Of a DNA stretch of 38,354 nt, positions 17,775 to 25,998 are shown piece after piece. Source of the stretch: Bermanella sp047628755 (lineage in GTDB: Bacteria > Pseudomonadota > Gammaproteobacteria > Pseudomonadales > Oceanobacteraceae); contig JBLHVV010000018.1 in assembly GCA_047628755.1 (NCBI GenBank), forward strand, positions 1 through 38,354, in the 5' to 3' direction. A program made the position numbers and the translations under genes. The notes under the pieces were generated by a model. The model was not told the DNA's origin and searched no databases. It saw only the letters and a program-made list of their open reading frames with translations. Numbering within the stretch: the stretch's first letter is position 1; each line of letters opens with the position of its first letter.

Positions 17775-18115
17775 ATTGCTCTCCTAATTCATAAGAACAA
17801 CAGGTTATAGTGTGGAGTCTTTTTACCGACTGCCTGCGTATCGCCCTATTAAGAGCGATGCACTATATCTGTTATTTATTTTTTTTATTAAATAGTGATA
17901 TGCAACTATGGATTAATATTGCCACAATGAAAAGTACCTTGTGGTACATATTGTATGCTTTATGGGCCAATTTCGAAAAAAAATAACAAATAAATATATA
18001 AAATGAAACATCTGCGTATAAACGAAAGGTGAAACTTTGTGACATAAAAATGCCAATAGGGTTTTCAAATAATTAAGGGGAAGAAATTAGGCTTTAAAAA
18101 CTAAAACAGTGTTGC
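17775..18115 (-). other. AT-rich regulatory gap upstream of fadD
   Basis: About 340 bp without a protein-like frame. It contains short inverted repeats (ATCGC ... GCGAT near 17840-17859; GTACC TTGT GGTAC near 17934-17947) and long A/T runs. The fadD promoter must lie here. I looked for a FadR- or PsrA-like operator and found no convincing palindrome. Confidence 0.4.
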
Positions 18116-18149
18116 TTTTAGCCAGCAAATAATCACTTGCTGGCTAAAA
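18116..18149. other. Perfect 13-bp hairpin downstream of sufT
   Basis: TTTTAGCCAGCAA (18116-18128) and TTGCTGGCTAAAA (18137-18149) pair perfectly around an 8-nt loop, 12 bp past the sufT stop. On either strand the run of A, not T, follows the 3' arm, so this is not a classic terminator. It may act as a 3' stabiliser of the suf mRNA or, less likely, as a terminator using the U-run inside the stem. Confidence 0.6.
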
Positions 18150-18160
18150 AATAATCTCGA

Positions 18161-18694
18161 TTAAAAAAACATTCCTGTTTCAAGCTGAGCTTCTTCGCTC
18201 ATCATCTCGCGAGACCAAGGTGGGTCAAACACTAATTCAACCTGAACGTCTTTTACATTAGGCACCAGCGCAGCACGATACTTAACATCGCTAACCAAAA
18301 CTGGCCCCATGCCGCAGGCAGGTGCTGTTAACGTCATATCTACACGAACAGTTTTTGCTGTTTGGTCTACATTTACCTTATAAATCAAACCTAAATCCAC
18401 AAGATTTACAGGGATTTCTGGATCATAAATAGTTTTCAGTGCCGACCAAACATCGTCTTCACGAATATTGTCGCCATCAGCTTTCGAAAACTCTAATGTC
18501 TCTGCCTGTAATCCAAGTGCACCCGCGTCAGTACCATCTACGCGGGCCATATTGCCATTATGAACAACCGTATAATTACCACCTAAAGCTTGTGTTAATG
18601 TCACAAAGCTACCAGACGGAATTATAATTTTTGTACCTGTGGGTACTAATCTGGCCGGAACATCACGTTCCGCAACTACCATTCTTCTTTCCAT
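18161..18694 (-). CDS. sufT: Fe-S cluster assembly protein SufT (MIP18/DUF59 family)
   Basis: 177 residues. An N-terminal part (about 1-65) with VPTGTKIIIPSGSFVTLTQ is typical of SufT. It is followed by a MIP18/DUF59 domain (about 78-175) with YDPEIPVNLVDLGLIYKV and the conserved LTAPACGMGP cysteine loop. SufT-type proteins help mature Fe-S proteins; their mechanism is less certain than that of SufBCD. It is the last gene of the iscR-iscS-suf operon, 51 bp after sufA, and is followed by a strong hairpin. Confidence 0.95.
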   Translation of the reverse strand: MERRMVVAERDVPARLVPTGTKIIIPSGSFVTLTQALGGNYTVVHNGNMARVDGTDAGALGLQAETLEFSKADGDNIREDDVWSALKTIYDPEIPVNLVDLGLIYKVNVDQTAKTVRVDMTLTAPACGMGPVLVSDVKYRAALVPNVKDVQVELVFDPPWSREMMSEEAQLETGMFF

Positions 18695-18745
18695 TTAGGA
18701 AATCTCAATTCGTTATTTCTATTGTTTAATCAAGACTGGACCCGA

Positions 18746-19105
18746 TTAAACGTTAAAGCTTTCACCACAACCACATTCGTCTTTGGCGTTAGGGTTATTA
18801 AAAACCATAGTGCTGTTAAGCCCCTGAGTGGCATAATCAATCTCAGTACCATTCACATACGGCAACGCTTCTGATGTTACAAATAAAGTAACATCGTCGG
18901 CTACTTGAAACGTTTTTTCATTCCCCATTACTTCACGCATTAATTGCAGGTCGTATTTAAAACCTGAGCAACCACTTTTTTTAACGCCTAATACAATACC
19001 TTTTGCAGCAGTATCAGATGTTAGTTGCTTGCGCGCGTAGCCTATGGCTTTTTCTGTCATCGATACAGAAATGTCATCTAGGGAAAATGTTGCGACTTGT
19101 GACAT
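18746..19105 (-). CDS. sufA: A-type Fe-S carrier protein SufA/IscA
   Basis: 119 residues. An A-type carrier that receives clusters from SufBCD and gives them to target apoproteins. The three conserved cysteines are in KKSGCSGFKYDL and DECGCGESF. It could equally be called IscA-like, as the families are close; I name it sufA because it lies in the suf operon. A strong GAGGAG ribosome site lies before the ATG. It follows sufS by 45 bp. Confidence 0.93.
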   Translation of the reverse strand: MSQVATFSLDDISVSMTEKAIGYARKQLTSDTAAKGIVLGVKKSGCSGFKYDLQLMREVMGNEKTFQVADDVTLFVTSEALPYVNGTEIDYATQGLNSTMVFNNPNAKDECGCGESFNV

Positions 19106-19150
19106 ATTTTTCTCCTCTCAAGCTAGTTAACTTTATATTTAATTTCAGAA

Positions 19151-20371
19151 TTACAGTAAAAACATTTTTACTTTTTCAAGAGCGGTAAACAATGCGTCTA
19201 CCTCTTCTTTGGTGTTATAAATTGAAAACGAAGCCCTGGCCGTTCCTGGAATACAAAATTGTTCCATTATTGGCATAGCGCAATGAGCACCCGTTCTTAC
19301 AGCAATACCCTGTTGGTCTAACAGCATACCAATGTCCGCTGGGTGAGTGCCTTCAATTAAAAAACTCAATACACCAGCTTTTTTACTGGCGGTGCCCACG
19401 ACTCTTAAGCCTTCACATTCAGACGCTTTTTGATGTGCGTAGCTAAGTAAATCGTCTTCGTAAGCCACCATCGCTTCACGATCTAAGCTCATTATATATT
19501 GCAAGCCAGCATCTAATCCGATGGCCCCAGCAATATTAGGTGTCCCAGACTCAAACTTAAATGGCAAACCTTGATAGGTAGTACCGCTAAAGCTTACTTT
19601 TTCAATCATTTCACCACCCCCTTGTACTGGCGGCATTGTATCCATAATTGCTTTCTTTCCGTACAAACATCCAATCCCAGTTGGGCCAAACGCTTTATGA
19701 CCAGAAAACACATAGAAATCAGCATCTAAGGCTTGAACATCAATCTCAAAATGAGCAATAGCTTGAGCCCCGTCGATTAAAACTTTAGCCCCCACGGCAT
19801 GGGATTTTTCAATCACTTCTGCCACAGGATTAACAGTTCCCAATGCATTGCTCACATGAACCAAGCTTACAAATTTAACATTTTCTGTTAATAGTTCATC
19901 GAACCCATGCATATCTAATTCGCCGTTTGAAAAAACAGGAATCACTTTTAGAATTGCACCAGTACGCTCACATAGCATTTGCCAAGGTACAATATTAGCG
20001 TGATGCTCCATGGCAGAGACTAGAATGATGTCATCTTTTTTAATAAATGCAGAACCATAGGATTGCGCCACAAGGTTAATACTTTCTGTTGTGCCACTAG
20101 TCCAAATAATCTCCTCAGGTAACTCTGCGTTTAAGAAAGTTTGCGCAGTTTTACGTGCATTTTCAAACGCAATTGTAGAGCGGTCACTTAACGTATGAGC
20201 ACCGCGGTGAACGTTAGAGTTATCTACCCTGTAGAAATGCTCTATTGCTTCAATCACAGATAGCGGCTTTTGTGTCGTTGCACCATTATCCAAATATACC
20301 AAAGGCTTGTCGTGAACCATCTGGTCTAATATTGGAAAATCTTTACGTACACTTAGAACATCAAAAGTCAT
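19151..20371 (-). CDS. sufS: Cysteine desulfurase SufS
   Basis: 406 residues, the same as E. coli SufS. A PLP enzyme of group II that forms a persulfide on its active-site Cys and hands it to SufE. PLP-binding Lys is in FSGHKAFGPTGIG; the catalytic Cys is in VRTGAHCAMPIMEQF, in the short loop typical of SufS rather than the long IscS loop. The N-terminus has VYLDNGATTQKP. The ATG overlaps the sufD stop (TAATG). It is distinct from the IscS-type desulfurase at the head of the same operon. Confidence 0.97.
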   Translation of the reverse strand: MTFDVLSVRKDFPILDQMVHDKPLVYLDNGATTQKPLSVIEAIEHFYRVDNSNVHRGAHTLSDRSTIAFENARKTAQTFLNAELPEEIIWTSGTTESINLVAQSYGSAFIKKDDIILVSAMEHHANIVPWQMLCERTGAILKVIPVFSNGELDMHGFDELLTENVKFVSLVHVSNALGTVNPVAEVIEKSHAVGAKVLIDGAQAIAHFEIDVQALDADFYVFSGHKAFGPTGIGCLYGKKAIMDTMPPVQGGGEMIEKVSFSGTTYQGLPFKFESGTPNIAGAIGLDAGLQYIMSLDREAMVAYEDDLLSYAHQKASECEGLRVVGTASKKAGVLSFLIEGTHPADIGMLLDQQGIAVRTGAHCAMPIMEQFCIPGTARASFSIYNTKEEVDALFTALEKVKMFLL

Positions 20372-21708
20372 TAGACACTTTCTCCATCAGTAAGAATGTG
20401 CCTAGTAAGTTCACGATCACTGGTAAACTGTTCTGCCATTAACGGACGCATCTTTATACGCAGCGCTTCTAATGGAATACTTTCCAGTAATTCATTGATA
20501 AAACCAAAACTAAGCATAATGTCAGCTTCTTGTGCGCTTATGCCACGGCTGCGTAAATAAAATTTTGCTGTCTCATTTAGCTGGGCAACCGTTGCTCCGT
20601 GAGCACAGCGAACATCGTCTGCATAGATTTCTAGTTCAGGCTTGGTATTAATTTGAGCCTTATCACTAAGCAATAAATTTTTGTTGCTTAGCTCTGCTAA
20701 TGTTTTTTGTGCATCCGGATGAATGTGAATTCGTCCGTTAAACACAGCCTTAGACTGGTCAGCCATAATACCGCGATACACTTCATTAGTAGTGCAGTTA
20801 GGTGCCTTGTGTTCAATGTAACTATGGATATCAACCTGTTGCTTATTCTTAGGTAAATAAACACCTTTCATTTCGCAATGACTGCCACCAACACTGTGAT
20901 TAACTAGGATATCGAAACGTTTTATTTTGCCACCCAATAAAACCTGATAGCTTTCAAACTGGCTATCACGATTAAGGTCTACGTAAACACCACCAAAATG
21001 CAGGCTAGATTCATGTTCGCTGTTTAGTCGATAGTGATTGAATTTTGCACCGTCACCCACAATCGCTTCTGTAGTTTGATTAAGTAGTACGTTCTGCTCT
21101 TCGTCGGTAGATACAAACTGCTCAATTAAAGTAACATTTGCATGAATACCTAACTCAACAAGATTCCGAGAAAAAGCGCTTGCCGCATTGCCTTGTGCCG
21201 TAGTCACATGGACAACATGCACTGGCTTTATAACCTGAACATCTTTCGCTACATTAAGATAAACACCGTCACTGGCTTGAGCATTATTTAACGCTGTAAA
21301 TAAGTTTCGATTTGTTTCCGCAACTTGCCCAATCTTTTCAGCAATCTCTGATTGCTGTTCAGCATTGGCGTTGGCGAATGTCACCAGTGTGACGCCTTTT
21401 TGCGTTTCAATATTTGAAAGCGCTTGTTTGTATACTCCATTAACGAATACTAAACGATTTGCGTTTAAATCAGCTATATTGTAAAGCGACTCACAACCTG
21501 CAACATCAGAATTTTGTATTGCTTGGTTGTAATTGTCTTTGGTTAAAGCCACTAAGCTTGTGTATTTCCATTCCTCGGTTTTACGCGTTGGAAATGGTAA
21601 TGCCTTAAATTGCTCCAAACCCGCTTGGTTAAGCGGCTTTAAAAAAGCTTGTTGGTCAGCTTGTGCAGCAAACGCCACAGCGTGCTGATTAAAGTCTACA
21701 GCAGCCAT
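20371..21708 (-). CDS. sufD: Fe-S cluster scaffold subunit SufD
   Basis: 445 residues. SufD pairs with SufB and SufC in the SufBC2D scaffold. The SufBD beta-helix domain is visible (LLGGKIKRFDILVNHSVGG, KAPNCTTNEVYRGIMADQSK), with the conserved His region DVRCAHGATVAQLNETAKFY and ending AEDIMLSFGFINELLESIP-like sequence. The N-terminal helical domain has FPTRKTEEWKYTSL, typical of SufD. It begins two bases after the sufC stop. Confidence 0.96.
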   Translation of the reverse strand: MAAVDFNQHAVAFAAQADQQAFLKPLNQAGLEQFKALPFPTRKTEEWKYTSLVALTKDNYNQAIQNSDVAGCESLYNIADLNANRLVFVNGVYKQALSNIETQKGVTLVTFANANAEQQSEIAEKIGQVAETNRNLFTALNNAQASDGVYLNVAKDVQVIKPVHVVHVTTAQGNAASAFSRNLVELGIHANVTLIEQFVSTDEEQNVLLNQTTEAIVGDGAKFNHYRLNSEHESSLHFGGVYVDLNRDSQFESYQVLLGGKIKRFDILVNHSVGGSHCEMKGVYLPKNKQQVDIHSYIEHKAPNCTTNEVYRGIMADQSKAVFNGRIHIHPDAQKTLAELSNKNLLLSDKAQINTKPELEIYADDVRCAHGATVAQLNETAKFYLRSRGISAQEADIMLSFGFINELLESIPLEALRIKMRPLMAEQFTSDRELTRHILTDGESV

Positions 21709-21710
21709 TA

Positions 21711-22469
21711 TTAAACACCCTTAGCAGCAGATTCTTCAATCCAGCCGTAACCTTTTTCTTCAAGTTCTAGAGCCAGCTCTTTACCACCAGTTTTTACAAT
21801 CTTACCGTCAGCCAATACATGAACAAAATCAGGAATAATATAATCTAATAGACGTTGGTAATGAGTTACCACAATAAAAGAGCGATTAGGATCGCGAAGG
21901 GAGTTTACGCCTTCAGCCACTACTTGCAGTGCATCGATATCTAAACCTGAATCGGTTTCGTCTAGAATGCATAACTTAGGCTGCAGCAACATCATTTGCA
22001 TAATTTCGTTGCGTTTTTTCTCCCCACCACTAAAGCCTTCATTGACGCCCCGTTTTAAAAAGCTTTGATCAAGGTCAATAGCTTTACATTTTTCACGAGC
22101 AAGCTTTAAAAATGCAACACTGTTCATTGGCTCTTCGCCACGGTGTGCACGTATTGCATCAACCGATGCTTTTAAGAACTCAAGGTTACTAACACCTGGA
22201 ATTTCAACTGGATATTGAAACGCTAAAAACAAGCCTTCACGAGCCCGCTCTTCAGTGTCCATATCAAATAAGTCTTTACCGTCAAAGCTTACTGTCCCGC
22301 CAGTTACTTCATAGTCGGAACGACCTGATAAAACATTGCCTAGTGTACTTTTTCCGGCGCCGTTGGGACCCATAATTGCGTGAATTTCACCAGGTTTAAT
22401 ATCAAGGTTTAAACCTTTTAAAATATCTTTCTCTTCAACCTTGGCTTGTAAATTCTTAATGCTTAACAT
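21711..22469 (-). CDS. sufC: Fe-S cluster assembly ATPase SufC
   Basis: 252 residues. An ABC-type ATPase that drives conformational change in SufBD. Walker A is GPNGAGKSTLGNVLSG, the Q-loop is in FLAFQYPVEIPG, the ABC signature is SGGEKKRNEI and Walker B is LCILDETDSGLD, with the switch His in IVVTHYQRLL. All are intact. It lies 119 bp after sufB, the widest gap in the operon. Confidence 0.98.
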   Translation of the reverse strand: MLSIKNLQAKVEEKDILKGLNLDIKPGEIHAIMGPNGAGKSTLGNVLSGRSDYEVTGGTVSFDGKDLFDMDTEERAREGLFLAFQYPVEIPGVSNLEFLKASVDAIRAHRGEEPMNSVAFLKLAREKCKAIDLDQSFLKRGVNEGFSGGEKKRNEIMQMMLLQPKLCILDETDSGLDIDALQVVAEGVNSLRDPNRSFIVVTHYQRLLDYIIPDFVHVLADGKIVKTGGKELALELEEKGYGWIEESAAKGV

Positions 22470-22488
22470 AATACTTCAACCATTTTTT

Positions 22489-22503
22489 GCGAGCTATGCT
22501 CGC
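22489..22503. other. Short GC hairpin between sufB and sufC
   Basis: GCGAGC TAT GCTCGC forms a 6-bp stem with a 3-nt loop shortly upstream of the sufC start. With no T-run after it on the transcribed strand it is more likely an mRNA stability or processing element than a terminator. Confidence 0.4.
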
Positions 22504-22588
22504 TAATATAATTTGATTCTTAAATGCAGTTTTGGCTACATTGTTAATATTTGGGCTTTTAGTCAGACGAACGAGTCGACTATTATAG

Positions 22589-24034
22589 TTAGCCCACAGA
22601 GCCTTCTAAAGAAACCTCTAACAGCTTCCCAGCTTCTACTGCAAATTCCATCGGTAGCTCTTTAAATACTTCCTTACAGAACCCGTTAACAATCATCGAC
22701 ACCGCTTTTTCTGGATCTAGGCCACGCTGCTGACACAAAAACATTTGGTCATCGCTCACTGTAGAAGTAGTGGCCTCATGCTCAATTATTGCACTTGGGT
22801 GCTTACTTTCAATGTACGGAAACGTATGCGCGCCACATTTATCGCCGATTAATAACGAATCACACTGAGTAAAGTTACGGGCGCCTGCTGCACTCGGGTT
22901 CATACGCACTAAACCACGATAAGCATTCTGGCTTTTACCAGCACTAATACCTTTTGAAATAATGGTAGACTTGGTATTTTTACCCAAGTGAATCATTTTT
23001 GTTCCAGTATCCGCTTGCTGATGATTATTGGTTAGTGCAACTGAATAAAACTCACCAATAGAGTTGTCACCTTTCAAGATACAGCTTGGGTATTTCCAAG
23101 TAACAGCAGAACCGGTTTCTACTTGAGTCCAAGAAACTTTTGCATTGGTATGAGCGACGGCGCGCTTAGTTACAAAGTTAAAAATACCGCCCTTGCCGTT
23201 TTCGTCCCCTGGATACCAGTTTTGTACTGTACTGTATTTGACTTCAGCATTATCAAGCACAACCAGTTCTACTACTGCCGCATGCAGTTGATTTTCATCA
23301 CGCATCGGTGCAGTGCAGCCTTCTAAATAACTTACATGGGAACCTTCATCAGCCACAATTAAAGTACGTTCAAATTGCCCTGTATTTTGTTCGTTAATAC
23401 GAAAGTAAGTTGATAGCTCCATTGGGCAACGCACACCTTTTGGAATATAAACAAAACTGCCATCAGAAAATACAGCACTGTTTAGTGCAGCATAAAAATT
23501 ATCTTTTTGCGGAACCACTGAACCCATATACTTTTTAATTAGCTCGGGGTATTCATGTACAGCTTCTGAAATCGGCATAAAGATAACACCCGATTCTTTT
23601 AGCTTTGCACGGAACGTCGTAGCAACTGAAACCGAGTCAAATACAACGTCTACCGCCACATTTCTCACGCCCGCTAAAACAGCTTGCTCGTGCAGTGGTA
23701 TACCTAATTTTTCGTAAGTCCTTAATAATTCGGGGTCAACCTCGTCTAATGACTGTGGACCGTCCTCCATACTTTTTGGTGCACTGTAGTATGAAATCTC
23801 ATCGAACTTAGGCTTTGCGTACTGAACATGCGCCCACTCAGGCTCTACCATTTCTTTCCAAGCGGCATAAGCTTTTAAGCGCCACTCAAGTAGCCATTCG
23901 GGTTCGCCTTTTTTGGCACTGATAAAACGAACAACATCTTCGCTTAAGCCAGGTGCCAAAGTATCGGCTTCAATGTCCGTTACAAAGCCAGCTTCGTATT
24001 CGGTTTTGATGTATTGATTAATTTCTTCACTCAT
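22589..24034 (-). CDS. sufB: Fe-S cluster scaffold subunit SufB
   Basis: 481 residues. SufB is the scaffold on which the nascent cluster is built from SufE-derived sulfur. The sulfur-accepting Cys is in YLEGCTAPMRDE, and the downstream conserved region has VQNWYPGDENGKGGIFNFVT, MNPSAAGARNFTQCDSLLIG and SDDQMFLCQQRGLDPE with another conserved Cys. The C-terminus ends in the family's LPMEFAVEAGKLLEV. It follows iscS by 22 bp. Confidence 0.98.
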   Translation of the reverse strand: MSEEINQYIKTEYEAGFVTDIEADTLAPGLSEDVVRFISAKKGEPEWLLEWRLKAYAAWKEMVEPEWAHVQYAKPKFDEISYYSAPKSMEDGPQSLDEVDPELLRTYEKLGIPLHEQAVLAGVRNVAVDVVFDSVSVATTFRAKLKESGVIFMPISEAVHEYPELIKKYMGSVVPQKDNFYAALNSAVFSDGSFVYIPKGVRCPMELSTYFRINEQNTGQFERTLIVADEGSHVSYLEGCTAPMRDENQLHAAVVELVVLDNAEVKYSTVQNWYPGDENGKGGIFNFVTKRAVAHTNAKVSWTQVETGSAVTWKYPSCILKGDNSIGEFYSVALTNNHQQADTGTKMIHLGKNTKSTIISKGISAGKSQNAYRGLVRMNPSAAGARNFTQCDSLLIGDKCGAHTFPYIESKHPSAIIEHEATTSTVSDDQMFLCQQRGLDPEKAVSMIVNGFCKEVFKELPMEFAVEAGKLLEVSLEGSVG

Positions 24035-24056
24035 AATATTCCCATAAACGGCCTTA

Positions 24057-25202
24057 CTATGCCGCCATTCCTCTGAGTCGATTCACGGCTGTTGTCACAC
24101 TTTCTACAACCTGGTTAATATCTTGTTGGGTGGTATAGCGACCAAGTGAAAAGCGGATAGAGGCGTGCGCTAGGACGTCGTCTAAACCAATTGCTTTTAA
24201 CACATAGGATGGTGCCATAGTTGCCGAATTGCAGGCACTGCCTGAACTTACGGCTAAAGTTGGTAGCGAAAGCAACAAAGATTCGCCATCTATGCCGGCA
24301 AAACTTATATTTAAAATATTTGCTACGCCTTGTTCACTGCCATTTAGATTAACGCCTTGTAGAGTCGTTAAACCATTTAACAATGTTTTTTTAAGTGCAC
24401 TTAGACGTGCCTCTTCTTGTTGAATATTTTGCTGGGCAATCTGTGCAGCTTCGCCCATACCCACTATTTGATGAGTAGCTAATGTTCCACTGCGCATGCC
24501 ACGCTCGTGTCCGCCACCGTGGATCTGCTCAGCTATTTTTACGCCACGCTTAACATAGAGCGCACCCATACCTTTTGGCCCATAAAACTTATGAGCACTC
24601 ATGGACATCAGATCAACGTCAGTTTCTTTTACGTTAACCGTTACTTTACCCAATGATTGAGCCGCATCAACATGCAATAAAACATCAGCTTGGTGGCATA
24701 CTTTTGCGATGTCTGCGATAGGGTAAATACAACCTAGTTCATTATTTACATGCATAATCGAAACTAGAATAGTTGATTCTTTTATAGCTTTCTCAACCTG
24801 ATCAGCCGATATAATCCCGCTAGCTTGAGGCTTAAGATAAGTAACCTCAAAACCTTGCTGTTCTAAATAACCAAAGCAATCTAAAACCGCTTTGTGCTCG
24901 ATGACAGATGTAATTAAATGATTACCTTTTTGTTTGAGCTGCTCAGCGACGCCTTTAATGGCTAAATTATTGGCTTCTGTTGCACCTGATGTCCAAACAA
25001 TTTCACGAACGTCAGAATTGATTAAGCTTGCCATTTGTCGGCGTGCGGTTTCTACCGCTTCTTCCGCCATCCAACCATATTTGTGTGACCGAGAAGCCGG
25101 GTTAGCAAAATTACCATCCATAGTTAAGCAGGCGGCCATTTTTTCAGCCACTTGAGGGTCCACCGGCGTGGTGGCTGCATAATCTAAATAGATGGGATCC
25201 AT
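24057..25202 (-). CDS. iscS: Cysteine desulfurase IscS, lacking the C-terminal IscU-binding tail
   Basis: 381 residues, closely like E. coli IscS (404): YLDYAATTPVDPQVAEKM, NPASRSHKYGW, SIMHVNNELG, the PLP Lys in SAHKFYGPKGMGALYV, and HGGGHERGMRSGTL. The catalytic Cys is C324 in the long IscS-type loop VSSGSACNSATMAPSY. The match ends at VNRLRGMAA, so the roughly 20-residue tail of E. coli IscS (ending in WAHH), implicated in IscU docking, is absent. The operon has no iscU. The enzyme can still supply sulfur for tRNA thiolation, thiamine or molybdopterin. It lies between iscR and sufB. Confidence 0.95.
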   Translation of the reverse strand: MDPIYLDYAATTPVDPQVAEKMAACLTMDGNFANPASRSHKYGWMAEEAVETARRQMASLINSDVREIVWTSGATEANNLAIKGVAEQLKQKGNHLITSVIEHKAVLDCFGYLEQQGFEVTYLKPQASGIISADQVEKAIKESTILVSIMHVNNELGCIYPIADIAKVCHQADVLLHVDAAQSLGKVTVNVKETDVDLMSMSAHKFYGPKGMGALYVKRGVKIAEQIHGGGHERGMRSGTLATHQIVGMGEAAQIAQQNIQQEEARLSALKKTLLNGLTTLQGVNLNGSEQGVANILNISFAGIDGESLLLSLPTLAVSSGSACNSATMAPSYVLKAIGLDDVLAHASIRFSLGRYTTQQDINQVVESVTTAVNRLRGMAA

Positions 25203-25235
25203 AACGCTGCTACCTCCAACTCTTTGTGTTCAATT

Positions 25236-25754
25236 TTACGCTGACGTTAATTTAATAAGGTCTGCTAATTCAGTATCATTTGTGGCTAGTCCGCTAAAGC
25301 TTGAAGGATTTTTCTGAGCGTCTTCGTCTTGACGCTGCGCCACATCTCTAATCTCTTTTTTCTCGATCAAATCGCCAATCGTAATGGCCGTTAAAAACTC
25401 GTGAATTTGATCGCTCAAGTCCATCCAAAGATGATGCGTAAGACACTGGTTTCCATCTTGGCAATCGCCTTTGCGATTGCAGCGTGTTGCGTCCATAGAT
25501 TCATTAACGGCATCTACTACCTGTGCAACGCTTATTTCTTTCCCAACACGAGATAAACGATAGCCACCCCCTGGTCCGCGCACCGAACTAACCAGATCGT
25601 TACGCCGTAATTTGGCGAATAACTGCTCTAGGTACGAAAGGCTAATGCCCTGACGACCTGAAATATCGTTTAAACTAACTGGCTTTTGTAACCCATGGAT
25701 CGCTAGATCCAGCATGGCTGTTACCGCATAGCGGCCTTTTGTGGTTAATTTCAT
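25236..25754 (-). CDS. iscR: Rrf2-family Fe-S regulator IscR
   Basis: 172 residues from the ATG at 25754, which has GAGGGG at good spacing and gives the standard MKLTTKGRYAVTAMLDLA start; a longer frame to 25790 begins inside the promoter region. Winged helix at about 1-80. The [2Fe-2S] ligands are C92, C98, C104 and H107 (CNRKGDCQDGNQCLTHH), at the same positions as in E. coli IscR. Holo-IscR represses its own promoter; apo-IscR can activate suf-type genes. It is first in the iscR-iscS-sufBCDSAT operon, so the operon is likely controlled by cluster status. Confidence 0.97.
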   Translation of the reverse strand: MKLTTKGRYAVTAMLDLAIHGLQKPVSLNDISGRQGISLSYLEQLFAKLRRNDLVSSVRGPGGGYRLSRVGKEISVAQVVDAVNESMDATRCNRKGDCQDGNQCLTHHLWMDLSDQIHEFLTAITIGDLIEKKEIRDVAQRQDEDAQKNPSSFSGLATNDTELADLIKLTSA

Positions 25755-25790
25755 TGCTGTACCCCTCATTTGTACAGTTATAGTACGCAA

Positions 25791-25823
25791 ATTATCGTAA
25801 ACCCGACCATTTTAGTCAACTAT
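25791..25823 (-). promoter_or_regulatory. Promoter of the iscR-iscS-suf operon overlapped by a type 1 IscR site
   Basis: On the minus strand: -35 TTGACT (25819-25814), spacer of exactly 17, -10 GATAAT (25796-25791). The 25-bp stretch 25823-25799, beginning ATAGTTGACTAAAATGGTC and ending GGGTTT, matches the known type 1 IscR consensus (ATAxYYGACTRWWWYAGTCRRxTAT) with few deviations and covers the -35 and spacer, the same arrangement as at E. coli iscR. Holo-IscR binding here would block transcription. Confidence 0.8.
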
Positions 25824-25935
25824 TACTTGAGTAATTTACAAGGGGATTGAATAACCATACAAAAAGTGGCGCGAAATATTACCAGAAACTTATCTAATTT
25901 GCTTATATTTACCCCAAAACCATCATTAAAATGAT

Positions 25936-25963
25936 AAAAAAAACCCAGCAAAAGCTGGGTTTT
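25936..25963 (-). terminator. Rho-independent terminator after cysE
   Basis: On the minus strand AAAACCCAGC TTTT GCTGGGTTTT continues into a run of eight T. It lies about 35 bp past the cysE stop and insulates cysE from the iscR promoter. Confidence 0.9.
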
Positions 25964-25998
25964 AATTGGCAGAGAAAAATACCAAAGACAAATTATCG

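Noticed and set aside
17775..18115. FadR or PsrA operator upstream of fadD
   Set aside because: GAAAGGTGAAACTTTG looked suggestive but does not form the expected palindrome.
18116..18149. Standard rho-independent terminator for the suf operon
   Set aside because: The stem is perfect, but A residues rather than T follow the 3' arm on both strands.
19151..25202. Two cysteine desulfurases as a recent duplication
   Set aside because: SufS and IscS differ in active-site loop and signature motifs and belong to different groups; they are ancient paralogues.
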